This document shows positions 45,005-53,763 of a stretch of DNA of 64,000 nucleotides, in pieces (positions within the stretch are counted from its first letter, which is position 1; each line of letters opens with the position of its first letter). A program made the position numbers and the translations under genes. Below the pieces are notes generated by a model that worked only from the letters and a program-made list of their open reading frames with translations, did not search any database and was not told the origin of the DNA. Source of the stretch: Rhodanobacter sp. C01. Its GTDB lineage: Bacteria > Pseudomonadota > Gammaproteobacteria > Xanthomonadales > Rhodanobacteraceae. The stretch lies in the NCBI RefSeq assembly GCF_002001045.1, contig NZ_MUNR01000009.1, positions 124,001 through 188,000 of the forward strand. Reading direction: 5' to 3'.

Positions 45005-45226
45005 TCACGACTGGCTTTCGCCATCGGGGACGTATTCGAGGAGATCGCCGGGCTGGCAATCCAGATGGCGGCAGATGGCTTCCAGCGTTTCGAAGCGCAC
45101 GCCCTTCACCTTGCCGGATTTCAGCAGCGACAAATTGGCTTCGGTGATGCCAATGGCGCGCGCCAGTTCGGTGGAGCGGATTTTCCGACGTGCCAGCATC
45201 ACGTCGAGTCGAACGACGATGGCCAT
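45005..45226 (-). CDS. Cro/CI-type helix-turn-helix regulator (YozG-like)
   Basis: This 73-residue XRE protein consists of one HTH: LDVMLARRKIRSTELARAIGITEANLSLLKSGKVKGVRFETLEAICRHLDCQPGDLLEY. Its start overlaps the DUF2975 stop by one base (TGATG), indicating coupling. It is typical of the compact regulators paired with DUF2975 membrane proteins (YoaS/YozG-like). Confidence 0.88.
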   Translation of the reverse strand: MAIVVRLDVMLARRKIRSTELARAIGITEANLSLLKSGKVKGVRFETLEAICRHLDCQPGDLLEYVPDGESQS

Positions 45227-45816
45227 CAGATGAAACCCTGCCGGTCTTCATCGATGGCGCAGCCGAACGATACGACTCGTGCCAGCGCCAGCACGATCAG
45301 TCCGGCCACCAGGGCATCCAGCTGCCGCACTTCCAGCTTGACGGCCACCGCGCTCAGACCGGCGGCGAACAAGCTGGCGTGTGTGATGAGTGGAACGGCC
45401 GCATAGGCCACCAATGCCCACGCAATGATGCGGATATGGTGCGTGTTGCGCGCCGTGAACACCTCGCCGCGGCCATACATGCCGAACAGGCGCATCAGGT
45501 TCCACAGGATCACCAGGCCGGGCAGCAGCCGCAATGCCAATAGCGCCGTGCACAGCAGTGACTGCGCCACGGTGAAATGGCCGATCGGTACGAAGGCCGC
45601 CTCCACCGTATCGGCCATGTGCAACCACGACAGATCCACGTTGAAGGCAAAGCCGCCATGCATGAGGCCGGCACGCTCGGACCGGAAGGCCAATGCGCCG
45701 ACTTCCAGCAGGTCGACCGCCAGGGTGGCCAGCAGGCACAGGGCTGCCAGCCAGGAGAACCATTTGCCATCGCGGATCAGTCGTGGGCTTGGTGACAGTT
45801 GGGCTTCGGACGGCAT
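45226..45816 (-). CDS. DUF2975 membrane protein
   Basis: This 196-residue protein has four transmembrane helices (for example KWFSWLAALCLLATLAVDLLEVGALAF and LLCTALLALRLLPGLVILWNLMRLF) and the RIIAWALVAYAAVPLI block. It is a DUF2975 family member. GGGAG lies about 10 bases before ATG 45816. It forms an operon with the XRE regulator; the pair is thought to be a self-regulating membrane unit of unknown role. Confidence 0.88.
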   Translation of the reverse strand: MPSEAQLSPSPRLIRDGKWFSWLAALCLLATLAVDLLEVGALAFRSERAGLMHGGFAFNVDLSWLHMADTVEAAFVPIGHFTVAQSLLCTALLALRLLPGLVILWNLMRLFGMYGRGEVFTARNTHHIRIIAWALVAYAAVPLITHASLFAAGLSAVAVKLEVRQLDALVAGLIVLALARVVSFGCAIDEDRQGFI

Positions 45817-45853
45817 CTTCAGGTTCTCCCTTGGACGGCGGAAGCCTAACATG

Positions 45854-45876
45854 AAATTATCGTAAAACAATAATTT
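45854..45876. promoter_or_regulatory. AT-rich dyad upstream of DUF2975-XRE operon
   Basis: AAATTAT (45854-45860) and ATAATTT (45870-45876) flank a 9-base spacer, 38 bases upstream of the DUF2975 ATG. It is a probable operator for the XRE regulator, or part of the promoter. Confidence 0.5.
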
Positions 45877-46038
45877 ATTAAGTCATTTCAATAAATCCAT
45901 CCAGCCGTCCCACAGCTCACCGCGACGCGCATGTCTGCGTCCATCGCGTCAGGGCGGCGAGGCAGGCGGCCCGTGTCCGGTCGGTCGTTGGCCCTCTGCC
46001 GCCCGGCTGTCGCGCCGCATTAATAGTTGTTTACTTAC

Positions 46039-46062
46039 AATGATTGTTCTCATACAATCATT
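46039..46062 (+). promoter_or_regulatory. MarR operator dyad before the DHA2 exporter
   Basis: Perfect 9-bp arms AATGATTGT and ACAATCATT with a 6-base spacer, ending 2 bases before the ATG of the exporter. It is almost certainly the operator of the MarR regulator at the end of the same operon, and would block both promoter clearance and translation initiation. Confidence 0.7.
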
Positions 46063-46064
46063 TC

Positions 46065-47510
46065 ATGAAAACAACCCAGAGCCCCGCCGTGCCCGCCACG
46101 CCGAACCCAAACCTGATCCTTGCGATCTGCTGCCTCAGCCTGCTAATGGTCGGGATGGATGTCACGATCGTCAACGTTGCGCTGCCCTCGATTCACCGCG
46201 ATCTGGGCGCGTCGATCTCCGGCCTGCAATGGGTGATCGATGCCTACACGATGGTGGTGGCCAGCCTGCTGATGCTGGCCGGCTCGATGGCGGATCGTTT
46301 CGGGCGCCGCCGCGTGTTCCACACCGGCCTGGCCGTCTTCATGCTCGGATCGCTGCTGTGCAGCCTGGCTCCCAACATCCATGCCCTGATCGCCGCCCGT
46401 GTCCTGCAGGCTCTTGGAGCCACCATGCTGAATCCGGTGGCGATGTCGATCATCGTCAATACCTTCCATGAGCCCAGGGCACGCGCCCGCGCGATCGGCA
46501 TATGGGGCGGCGTGGCCGGCGTCTCGATGGCGCTGGGGCCGTTGATCGGCGGTGCCCTCACACAAAGCATCGGCTGGCGTTCGATCTTCTGGATCAATCT
46601 GCCGATCGGCGCGGCGGCCATGGTGCTGGCAGCCCTTTACATATCCGAGTCGAAAGCCGCACAAGCGCGACGGGTGGACCCGGTCGGGCAGACGCTGGTC
46701 TTTCTCGCGCTCGCCTCGCTGACCTATGCCGTCATCGAGGGGCCGCACATCGGCTGGCAGACGCCGATCATCGAGGGCGCGTTCACCCTGGCTGCGCTTG
46801 CCATCGTGGGCTTGCTGGCCTGGGAGCCACGGCGGAAGGAGCCGCTGATCGACTTGCGATTCTTTCGCAGCGCCCCGTTCAGCAGCGCCACCGTGATCGC
46901 CATCTGCAGCTTCTCCGCTTTCTCCGGCTTCCTGTTCCTCAACGCCATCTACCTGCAGGAAGTGCGTGGCTACTCGGCCTTTCAGACCGGGTTGTGCACG
47001 CTGCCGATGGCGCTCGCCACCATCGTTTGCTCGCCCTTCTCCGGACGGCTGATCGGCACGCACGGCACGCGGCCTTCACTGCTGATCTCGGGTGCGGCAA
47101 CCCTTGTCAGCGCATTGATGCTTACGCAGGTGACCGCGACGACCCCGCTGGGTTTTCTGCTGTTGAGCTACGTGATCTTCGGCATCGGCTTCGGCATGGT
47201 GAATGCGCCCATCACCAACACCGCCGTTTCAGGCATGCCGAAGGCACAGGCCGGGCTGGCTGTCGCGGTGGCGTCCACCAGCCGGCAGATCGGCGCGTCC
47301 CTGGGCGTGGCGATTGCCGGTACCATTGCCGGAGCCCGGGGAGTCCTGCGCGACTTCCCGCAAGCAACGCATCCGTTCTGGTGGCTGGTCGTCGGTGGCG
47401 GTGCGGTCGTCGTTTTTCTTGGCTGGCTTTCCAGCACATCGTGGGCCCACAACAGCCGGCGCCACGCTGCGCATTTGCTGGAGGAGGCGCCCTCGGGAGC
47501 AGCGGTGTGA
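46065..47510 (+). CDS. DHA2-family drug exporter (EmrB/QacA type)
   Basis: This 481-residue MFS protein with 14 predicted helices has MVGMDVTIVNVALPSIHRDLGAS (the DHA2 motif D1), GSMADRFGRRRVF (loop motif A) and WRSIFWINLPIG (motif C region). It probably exports toxic compounds by proton antiport. Start ATG 46065; ATG 46044 is an alternative but would place the operator inside the coding region. Coupled to a MarR gene by a 4-base overlap. Confidence 0.9.
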   Translation: MKTTQSPAVPATPNPNLILAICCLSLLMVGMDVTIVNVALPSIHRDLGASISGLQWVIDAYTMVVASLLMLAGSMADRFGRRRVFHTGLAVFMLGSLLCSLAPNIHALIAARVLQALGATMLNPVAMSIIVNTFHEPRARARAIGIWGGVAGVSMALGPLIGGALTQSIGWRSIFWINLPIGAAAMVLAALYISESKAAQARRVDPVGQTLVFLALASLTYAVIEGPHIGWQTPIIEGAFTLAALAIVGLLAWEPRRKEPLIDLRFFRSAPFSSATVIAICSFSAFSGFLFLNAIYLQEVRGYSAFQTGLCTLPMALATIVCSPFSGRLIGTHGTRPSLLISGAATLVSALMLTQVTATTPLGFLLLSYVIFGIGFGMVNAPITNTAVSGMPKAQAGLAVAVASTSRQIGASLGVAIAGTIAGARGVLRDFPQATHPFWWLVVGGGAVVVFLGWLSSTSWAHNSRRHAAHLLEEAPSGAAV

Positions 47511-47959
47511 GCAAGGCAGTACCGAAACAGGGTGACCCCGACATCGTCTGGCAAACGCTGGTCGCATGGGTGATGGACAGCCGCGGCGACTGGCGCCGCA
47601 AGGTCACCGACGCCACCGGATTGCCGTTCAGCCGCATACGCGCACTCAAGCGCCTCGGCGCCGGCCCGATGACGCTGAAGGATCTCGCGGACGCGATGTC
47701 GACCGATGCCCCGGCAGCAACCGTCGCCATCAACGACCTGGAAAGCCGCGGCCTCGTCGAACGCTATCCGCATCCTGAAAACCGGCGCGCCAAGCTGGTG
47801 TCGATCACGGCAGCAGGCCGCAGGGTCATGACCGCCACGCATCGGGTTGTCGAGACAACACCTCCTGCCCTGCGGAGTTTGTCCGCCGCCGACATCAAGA
47901 CCCTTCGGCGCATTCTGGACAAGGTAGCGGCACATCAGGAATCACCAGCCGAAGACTGA
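47507..47959 (+). CDS. MarR-family regulator of the exporter operon
   Basis: This 150-residue protein with GTG start (SD GGGAG about 6 bases upstream) overlaps the exporter stop by 4 bases. It has the winged-helix pattern PMTLKDLADAMSTDAPAATVAINDLESRGLVERYPHPENRRAKLVSITAAGR. It is expected to sense an export substrate and bind the AATGATTGT dyad at 46039. Exporter-then-regulator order is common in such operons. Confidence 0.88.
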   Translation: MSKAVPKQGDPDIVWQTLVAWVMDSRGDWRRKVTDATGLPFSRIRALKRLGAGPMTLKDLADAMSTDAPAATVAINDLESRGLVERYPHPENRRAKLVSITAAGRRVMTATHRVVETTPPALRSLSAADIKTLRRILDKVAAHQESPAED

Positions 47960-48010
47960 CCGAAGAACCGGGTAAGGGATCATGGCGCATGGCCCACGTA
48001 GTCGTCTGGA

Positions 48011-48268
48011 TCAGTACTGACCGTAACGCCCGCGCACGGACGCGAGCAGCTTGGCCGGGTCGTAACCGACACCGTCCTTGAACACGGTGACCACGTCCTC
48101 GATCGCCTCGATGTGGGTGGAAGGGTCGCCTGCACCAGCAGCAGTAGTGAATACCGTTTGCAGCAAGCCACCTTCGCTGGAAATGAAAATCAGAATGGCC
48201 TGGTCCACTGCGGCGCGCACTTCTGAGCCGAGCTCAAAGCGGAGACTGCCCATCGACGAAGCGTTCAT
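48011..48268 (-). CDS. Small hypothetical protein
   Basis: This is an 85-residue protein downstream of the epimerase gene with a good ribosome site (GGGA 7 bases before ATG 48268). Its sequence (SMGSLRFELGSEVRAAVDQAILIF, THIEAIEDVVTVFKDGVGYD) shows an amphipathic helix and acidic patches but no known family. Probably co-transcribed with the epimerase (39-base gap). Confidence 0.6.
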   Translation of the reverse strand: MNASSMGSLRFELGSEVRAAVDQAILIFISSEGGLLQTVFTTAAGAGDPSTHIEAIEDVVTVFKDGVGYDPAKLLASVRGRYGQY

Positions 48269-48307
48269 GCTGAATCCCTTCGTTGGATTTCTGACGAAGG
48301 ACTGCCG

Positions 48308-49303
48308 TTAGGCAGCCACCGGCAAAGAGCTGGTGTACGGGAGACTGCCCATGCCGACCAGCGTGGCTTCGACTGCTTCATCCAACGGCGTATGCGGCTC
48401 GTGCCCCAACACGGCAGTCAACTTCGTGTTGTCCATCCGCACAGGGGTGCGCCACAGATAGCGCATCTCGCGCATCTCCCGGAATGTCGTGACAAAGGGT
48501 GAGACCAACGTCAGCAGCCACCAGGGGAAAGCGACGACGCGCGGCTCGCTGCCTGCGTGACGGGCCACCACGCGCCGGATCGCCGCGCACATCTGTGTTC
48601 CGTCCGCATCCCAGTGACCAGCCATGTGGAAACTGGCAAAGGCGTCCAGCTTCTCGCGGCGTGCCAGCAGCTCGACCATCGTGCGTGCGACGTCCGGCAG
48701 ATACGACCATTCGTGGCCGATGCCGCGCCCGCCTGGGTAACTCACCGTCTTGACCGGTTTCGCAGGCTTCAGCAGCCCTTGCGAGAACCAGCTGTTGCCG
48801 GTTTTCGGGCCAAAGAAGTCGCCGGCCCGTACGATCAGCACGCGTGCACCATCGCGGCTCGCATCGAGCAAATGCTGTTCCATCTCCACCCGAATGGCGC
48901 CCTTGCGGGTGACCGGGTGTTGCGGCGAGTTTTCGGCCAATACCGGCAAGGCATCCGGGCCGTAGTTGTAGACCGTGCCGGGAAACACGATCATCGCGCC
49001 CTGGGCGATGGCGGCGGCGATGGTGTTGTCCAGCATCGGCAGCACGAGCTCCGACCATCGGCGATAGCCGGGCGGATTGACCGCGTGAACGATGACCGAG
49101 CAGTCCTTCGCGGCCTCCAGCACGTCCTGCCGGTTCAGCGCATCGCCGGAGAGCCAGGTCATGCCGTCCTTGCGCTCGCCCGACTTGGCCACGCCGCGCT
49201 TCAATGCCCGTACCTGCCAGCCTGCATCGCGCAGCTGCCGCGCGACTTCGCCACCGATGCCACCGGTGGCACCCAGAACCAGAACGTTGTTGTTGGTAGC
49301 CAT
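48308..49303 (-). CDS. NAD(P)-dependent epimerase-type oxidoreductase
   Basis: This 331-residue extended SDR/NAD-binding protein has LVLGATGGIGGEVARQLRDAGWQV, the VFPGTVYNYGP block with the catalytic Tyr and an IRVEMEQHLLDAS region. The substrate cannot be derived. It is divergent from a LysR regulator (49398), which likely controls it. Confidence 0.87.
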   Translation of the reverse strand: MATNNNVLVLGATGGIGGEVARQLRDAGWQVRALKRGVAKSGERKDGMTWLSGDALNRQDVLEAAKDCSVIVHAVNPPGYRRWSELVLPMLDNTIAAAIAQGAMIVFPGTVYNYGPDALPVLAENSPQHPVTRKGAIRVEMEQHLLDASRDGARVLIVRAGDFFGPKTGNSWFSQGLLKPAKPVKTVSYPGGRGIGHEWSYLPDVARTMVELLARREKLDAFASFHMAGHWDADGTQMCAAIRRVVARHAGSEPRVVAFPWWLLTLVSPFVTTFREMREMRYLWRTPVRMDNTKLTAVLGHEPHTPLDEAVEATLVGMGSLPYTSSLPVAA

Positions 49304-49397
49304 GACCTTGTCCTCACCGTGGTTGGTGGGGAAATTCTGGGCCGTGAGCCACTACCATGGAATTACCTAGCATGATCTATCTGCTATACATTTATGT

Positions 49398-50291
49398 ATG
49401 AATACGACAATCGGCTGGGAGTTCTATCGTTCCTTCCTTGGCGTGCTCAAGGAGGGTTCGCTGTCCGGCGCGGCACGCGCACTGGGCATCACACAGCCCA
49501 CGGCAGGACGGCACATCGCCGCACTGGAACAAGCCCTGGGTGTAGCCTTGTTCACGCGCTCGCAAGTGGGCCTGATGCCCACCGAGATCGCGTTGGCACT
49601 GCGCCCGTATGCCGAGGCGATGGAAAGCACCGCTGCCTCGCTGGAACGCACTGCCAGCAGTCACGGCGAAGGCGTGCGCGGTGTGGTCCGCGTGTCAGCC
49701 AGTGACGTGATCGGCGTGGAGGTATTGCCGCCTGTCATCGCGCGACTGCGTGAGCAGCATCCCGAGCTGAAGGTCGAGCTCGTCTTGACCGATCGGATAC
49801 ATGACCTGCTGCGACGCGAAGCGGACATTGCCGTGCGCATGATGCGCCCGGATCAGGGGCAGCTGGTCGCGCGACGTATCGGACAGATTGAACTCGGCTT
49901 GCATGCACACAAGGACTACCTGCGTCGCCATGGCGAGCCGCGAACGGTCGACGAGCTGGCGAGCCATTCGGTCATCGGCTATGACCAGCCATCGGCCTTT
50001 GTCCGCAAAGCCGAAAAATCGGTGCATGGCTTCAGCCGCGACATGTTCTCTTTGCGCACTGACAACAATCTCGCACAGCTGGCCTTGATCCGCGGCGGTG
50101 CCGGCATCGGCTTCTGCCAGGTCCCGATCGCCAGGCGGGATGACTCCCTGACGCGCGTGCTGACCAGGAAGTTTTCGATGCAACTCGAGACCTGGGTCAC
50201 CATGCATGAAGACCTGCGCAACAGTCCCCGTTGTCACGCCACCTTTGACGCCTTGGTCGAGGGACTGCAGCGATATGTTGCCCAGAGGTAG
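49398..50291 (+). CDS. LysR-family regulator
   Basis: This 297-residue LTTR has the N-terminal helix-turn-helix FLGVLKEGSLSGAARALGITQPTAGRHIAALEQALGVALFTRSQ and a two-lobe effector domain. ATG 49398 or an overlapping ATG 49394 is the start. It is divergent from the NAD(P)-dependent epimerase gene; autoregulation and control of that gene are expected for this layout. Confidence 0.9.
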   Translation: MNTTIGWEFYRSFLGVLKEGSLSGAARALGITQPTAGRHIAALEQALGVALFTRSQVGLMPTEIALALRPYAEAMESTAASLERTASSHGEGVRGVVRVSASDVIGVEVLPPVIARLREQHPELKVELVLTDRIHDLLRREADIAVRMMRPDQGQLVARRIGQIELGLHAHKDYLRRHGEPRTVDELASHSVIGYDQPSAFVRKAEKSVHGFSRDMFSLRTDNNLAQLALIRGGAGIGFCQVPIARRDDSLTRVLTRKFSMQLETWVTMHEDLRNSPRCHATFDALVEGLQRYVAQR

Positions 50292-50355
50292 TGCATGGCG
50301 TTGGTGACGCTGGCTTCAACCAAAGCAGCGTAAGCGTGATGCTGAAGTGGAATGC

Positions 50356-51243
50356 TTACTCCGGCATCTCCCGCATAGCCGTCTCGACGAAGTCGGCAAA
50401 CATGCGCGCCTTGGCACTGGCCATGCGACCGGTGGGGAAGACCGCCCACAGATCGATATCCGGCAATGACCAGCCTTCCAGCAGACGACACACGCGTCCA
50501 TCCGCCAGTTCGGGAGCAAACATCCAGTCCGAGGCGATGGTCAGCCCCATGTGGGCCAGCACGGCAGCGCGGATGCCCTCGGCGGCACTGAAGCGTGCGC
50601 GTCCGCGCACCGCAATCGATACCTCGGCGCCGTCGCGGCTGAAGTTCCATACGTTGCTTAGCTGGCTGTACACGACGGTTTCGTGGGCTGCCAGATCGGC
50701 CGGCATCCGGGGAATTCCAGCGCGGGCCAGATAGTCGGAGGTAGCGAGCACGGAACGACGTGAAGAGGCCAGTTTGCGCGCGACCGCATTGGAATCGGCA
50801 AGCGTCCCCATCCTCAGCGAGACATCGATGCCTTCGGCAATCAGGTCGATCGCGCGATCGTCGAGGATCACGTCCACATCCAGCCCGGGATGGGCGTCCA
50901 GAAACCGCGGCAACCGCGGGATGACATGCAGCCGCGCGAACGTGGGCGCGGCGGAAATGCGCAGACGCCCCGACAACCCGGCGCCGGCACCGCGCGCGGC
51001 CTGCTCGGCCTCGTCGGCCTCCTGTATCGCCAGGCGGGCGCGTTCGAAGAACCGCACGCCCGCTTCCGTCGGCGTCAGTCCGTGGGTCGAGCGCAACAGC
51101 AGCCTTACCTGCAGATGCTGTTCCAGCTGCGCCACGGTTTTCGACACAGCGGGCTGCCCGATGTTCAACACCCGCGCGGCGCCCGAGAACGAGCCGGCCT
51201 CCACCACCCGCACAAAGGTGGTCATTGCCTGTAAGCGGTCCAT
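50356..51243 (-). CDS. LysR-family regulator
   Basis: This 295-residue LTTR has MTTFVRVVEAGSFSGAARVLNIGQPAVSKTVAQLEQHLQVRLLLRS at the N-terminus and an effector domain that resembles the CrgA/DsdC-like group. It is divergent from the peroxiredoxin gene at 51473, which it may regulate. GGAATGAC precedes ATG 51243. Confidence 0.9.
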   Translation of the reverse strand: MDRLQAMTTFVRVVEAGSFSGAARVLNIGQPAVSKTVAQLEQHLQVRLLLRSTHGLTPTEAGVRFFERARLAIQEADEAEQAARGAGAGLSGRLRISAAPTFARLHVIPRLPRFLDAHPGLDVDVILDDRAIDLIAEGIDVSLRMGTLADSNAVARKLASSRRSVLATSDYLARAGIPRMPADLAAHETVVYSQLSNVWNFSRDGAEVSIAVRGRARFSAAEGIRAAVLAHMGLTIASDWMFAPELADGRVCRLLEGWSLPDIDLWAVFPTGRMASAKARMFADFVETAMREMPE

Positions 51244-51472
51244 GTCATTCCAAACAGGAATAAGGATTATCCGTAGATCCTATCTGCCATTCCTTTTCAT
51301 GGCTATCCAGAATGTCTCCAACGGGCCGCACTGCAGCGAACCATCGAACGCATCCGCGCAGCCGAGGTAGCCCGCTCGATGAACCAGACCGCTTGACCGT
51401 ACCCGGCAAGCCGACCGCGACATGGCCGGCCTGCTTTTCTCCCGCTCCCTTCCATCACCGAGGACTTTACTC

Positions 51473-52147
51473 ATGTCACTCCAAGACAAGCTCGATGCCT
51501 TCAAGGCCGATTTCGAAGCCGGCAAACCGCCGTACAACGTACCCCCTTCAGTCATCGAGACCATGCATCGCGCCACCGCCGAACTGATCGCGTCCGGTGC
51601 CGCCCAGCGGGCCTTGAAGGCCGGTGACCACGCGCCTGCCTTCACGCTCAACGACCCGGACGGCCATCCGGTATCTTCACTCGACCTGCTCCGCCACGGA
51701 CCACTCGTGCTGACGTTCTATCGCGGCGTCTGGTGCCCGTACTGCAACATGGATTTGCAGGCGCTGCAGGCAGCCCTGCCGAACCTCCGCGCGGCGGGTG
51801 CCAGCCTGGTGGCCATCTCGCCGCAGGTCGCCGCCAACAGCCGCAAGTCGGCGCGCAACAATGCGCTGACGTTTCCGATCCTGTCGGATGCGCACAACGA
51901 CGTGGCGGCCGCGTTCGGTCTGCGCTTCGAGCTGCAGGATTATCTGGTCGACCTTTACAAGTCGCTGAAGAACGACCTGCCCGCCTTCAACGGCGACCCA
52001 AGCTGGACACTGCCGATGCCGGCCCGTTATGTCATCGCACCGGACGGCACCATCGTCTACGCCGAAGTGAATCCGGACTACACCCGGCGCCCCGACCCCG
52101 AAGGTCTGCTGCCCGCCATCCGGCAAGCAACCAGCCTGGCCGCCTGA
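51473..52147 (+). CDS. AhpC/TSA-type peroxiredoxin-like protein
   Basis: This 224-residue protein has a thioredoxin-fold peroxiredoxin domain with TFYRGVWCPYCNMDLQALQAALPNL (CxxC active site in place of the single peroxidatic Cys of typical Prx). An N-terminal helical extension and a C-terminal NPDYTRRPDPEGLLPAI segment complete it. Likely reduces peroxides using a thiol donor. ATG 51473. Divergent from a LysR gene. Confidence 0.88.
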   Translation: MSLQDKLDAFKADFEAGKPPYNVPPSVIETMHRATAELIASGAAQRALKAGDHAPAFTLNDPDGHPVSSLDLLRHGPLVLTFYRGVWCPYCNMDLQALQAALPNLRAAGASLVAISPQVAANSRKSARNNALTFPILSDAHNDVAAAFGLRFELQDYLVDLYKSLKNDLPAFNGDPSWTLPMPARYVIAPDGTIVYAEVNPDYTRRPDPEGLLPAIRQATSLAA

Positions 52148-52158
52148 ACTGACCGAAG

Positions 52159-52182
52159 CCCGCCCGCCATAGCGCGGGCGGG
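52159..52182. terminator. Hairpin between convergent peroxiredoxin and aldehyde dehydrogenase genes
   Basis: Perfect arms CCCGCCCGC (52159-52167) and GCGGGCGGG (52174-52182) with a CATAGC loop. It lies between the stops of two convergent genes and is probably a bidirectional terminator; no T-tail on either side. Confidence 0.5.
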
Positions 52183-52214
52183 ACGATGGAATACGCCCGG
52201 ATCAGCTGCGTGAA

Positions 52215-53648
52215 CTATTGAACCTGCCCCGCCTCCATCAACAGCGTCTTGGGTTCCAGGTAGGCGCCGATGCCCCACTTACCCATTTCGCGCCCCAACC
52301 CGGAATACTTGAAACCACCGAAGGGGGCGCGCGGCTCATGCGCGAGCGTGTTGATAAGCACCCGCCCTGCATCGATCTGGCGTGCCACGCGCTCGCAGCG
52401 CTGCAGGTCCTTGCCGAACACGACGGCGCTCAAGCCGTAGTGCGTGTCGTTGGCGATCGCGATGGCATCGGCTTCGTCCTCATAGGGAATGATGGTGAGC
52501 ACCGGCCCGAAGATTTCCTCGCGCGCGATGCGCATCTGGTTGTTGGCCCTGGTGAAGATGGTGGGCTTGACGAACCAGCCCGCATGCAAGCCATCGGGGC
52601 GACCCTCGCCGCCGGCGAGCAGCGTTGCGCCTTCTTCCAGGCCGATGCGTATGTAGTCCTGCACGCGCTCCCATTGCTTCGCGCTGACCATCGGGCCGAT
52701 GTCGGTATCGGCTTCGCGCGGATCGCCCGCCTTGATGTGCGAGACGGCTTCCTTCGCAGCCTGCTCGAACTCCGCGAGCCGCTGGCGCGGCACCAGGATG
52801 CGCGTGCCCGCGATGCAGGCCTGGCCGCTGTTGGCAAAGCCTGCCATCAGCACCAGCGGCAGGATGCTGGCGAAGTCCGCATCGTCGAGCACCACGGTGG
52901 GCGACTTGCCGCCAAGCTCCAGCGTCACGCGCTTCATCGTGGCCGCACCCGCACTTACCAGATGCTGCCCCACCGCGGATGAGCCGGTGAATGAAATCTT
53001 GGCGATATCCGGGTTGCGCGAGATCTCCTCGCCGACCACATCGCCGCGCCCGTTGACGATATTGAACACTCCCTTGGGCAGGCCGGCTTCGTGCAGGGCT
53101 TCGGCCACGATCCGGGTCTGCATTGCACTCATCTCGCTGGGCTTGATCACGGCCGTGCAGCCCGCGGCCAGCGCCGTGGCGAGCTTGTTGCAGATAAAGC
53201 CGGCATTGCTGTTCCATGGCGTGATCAGGCCCGCGACACCCACCGGCGTCATGATCACGCGGGCCGTGCCGGCCTGCTCTTCGAACGCGAAGGATTCGAG
53301 CGCGGCCATGGCCTGGGCGATGACCTCCGCGGGATAGGTGGCCATCCAGCGCGAGCGCTGGGACGGCGCGCCGTATTCGAGCACGATGGCCTGCATCAGA
53401 TCGTCTTCCCGCGCGGCGATGGCCTTGTGCATGCGCGCGAGCGCGGCGAGGCGTTCTTCGCGCGTGGTGCGCGACCACCCGGGCAACGCGGCCTTGGCCG
53501 CGGCAATCGCGCGGCGCGCATCGTGCTCGTCGCCCAGGCGCACCTGGCCAATGACTTCCTCGGTACTCGGATTGTGCAGGTCAAACCATTCCTGGCCGTG
53601 CGGCGTCACGAATGCGCCGTCGATGTAGATGTGTTCGATGCGTTGCAT
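52215..53648 (-). CDS. NAD(P)-dependent aldehyde dehydrogenase
   Basis: This 477-residue ALDH has the catalytic Cys in SGQACIAGTRILV, catalytic Glu in LELGGKSPTVV, and cofactor/substrate Asn in ITPWNSN. It follows the betaine/gamma-hydroxybutyrate-like ALDH set. Start ATG 53648 (MQRIEHIYIDGAF) is preferred over a longer 53681 start. Divergent from a LysR gene (53764). Confidence 0.92.
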   Translation of the reverse strand: MQRIEHIYIDGAFVTPHGQEWFDLHNPSTEEVIGQVRLGDEHDARRAIAAAKAALPGWSRTTREERLAALARMHKAIAAREDDLMQAIVLEYGAPSQRSRWMATYPAEVIAQAMAALESFAFEEQAGTARVIMTPVGVAGLITPWNSNAGFICNKLATALAAGCTAVIKPSEMSAMQTRIVAEALHEAGLPKGVFNIVNGRGDVVGEEISRNPDIAKISFTGSSAVGQHLVSAGAATMKRVTLELGGKSPTVVLDDADFASILPLVLMAGFANSGQACIAGTRILVPRQRLAEFEQAAKEAVSHIKAGDPREADTDIGPMVSAKQWERVQDYIRIGLEEGATLLAGGEGRPDGLHAGWFVKPTIFTRANNQMRIAREEIFGPVLTIIPYEDEADAIAIANDTHYGLSAVVFGKDLQRCERVARQIDAGRVLINTLAHEPRAPFGGFKYSGLGREMGKWGIGAYLEPKTLLMEAGQVQ

Positions 53649-53763
53649 GTCGGCTTCCTCTTTGTGCCCGTGATGGGCCACTGTGCGACGCAGTCTAGGA
53701 GTACATTACTGTGCTTATAAGCCGTCTTATTGCGGATGAGTAATACCGAAAATCAGGATAGTT

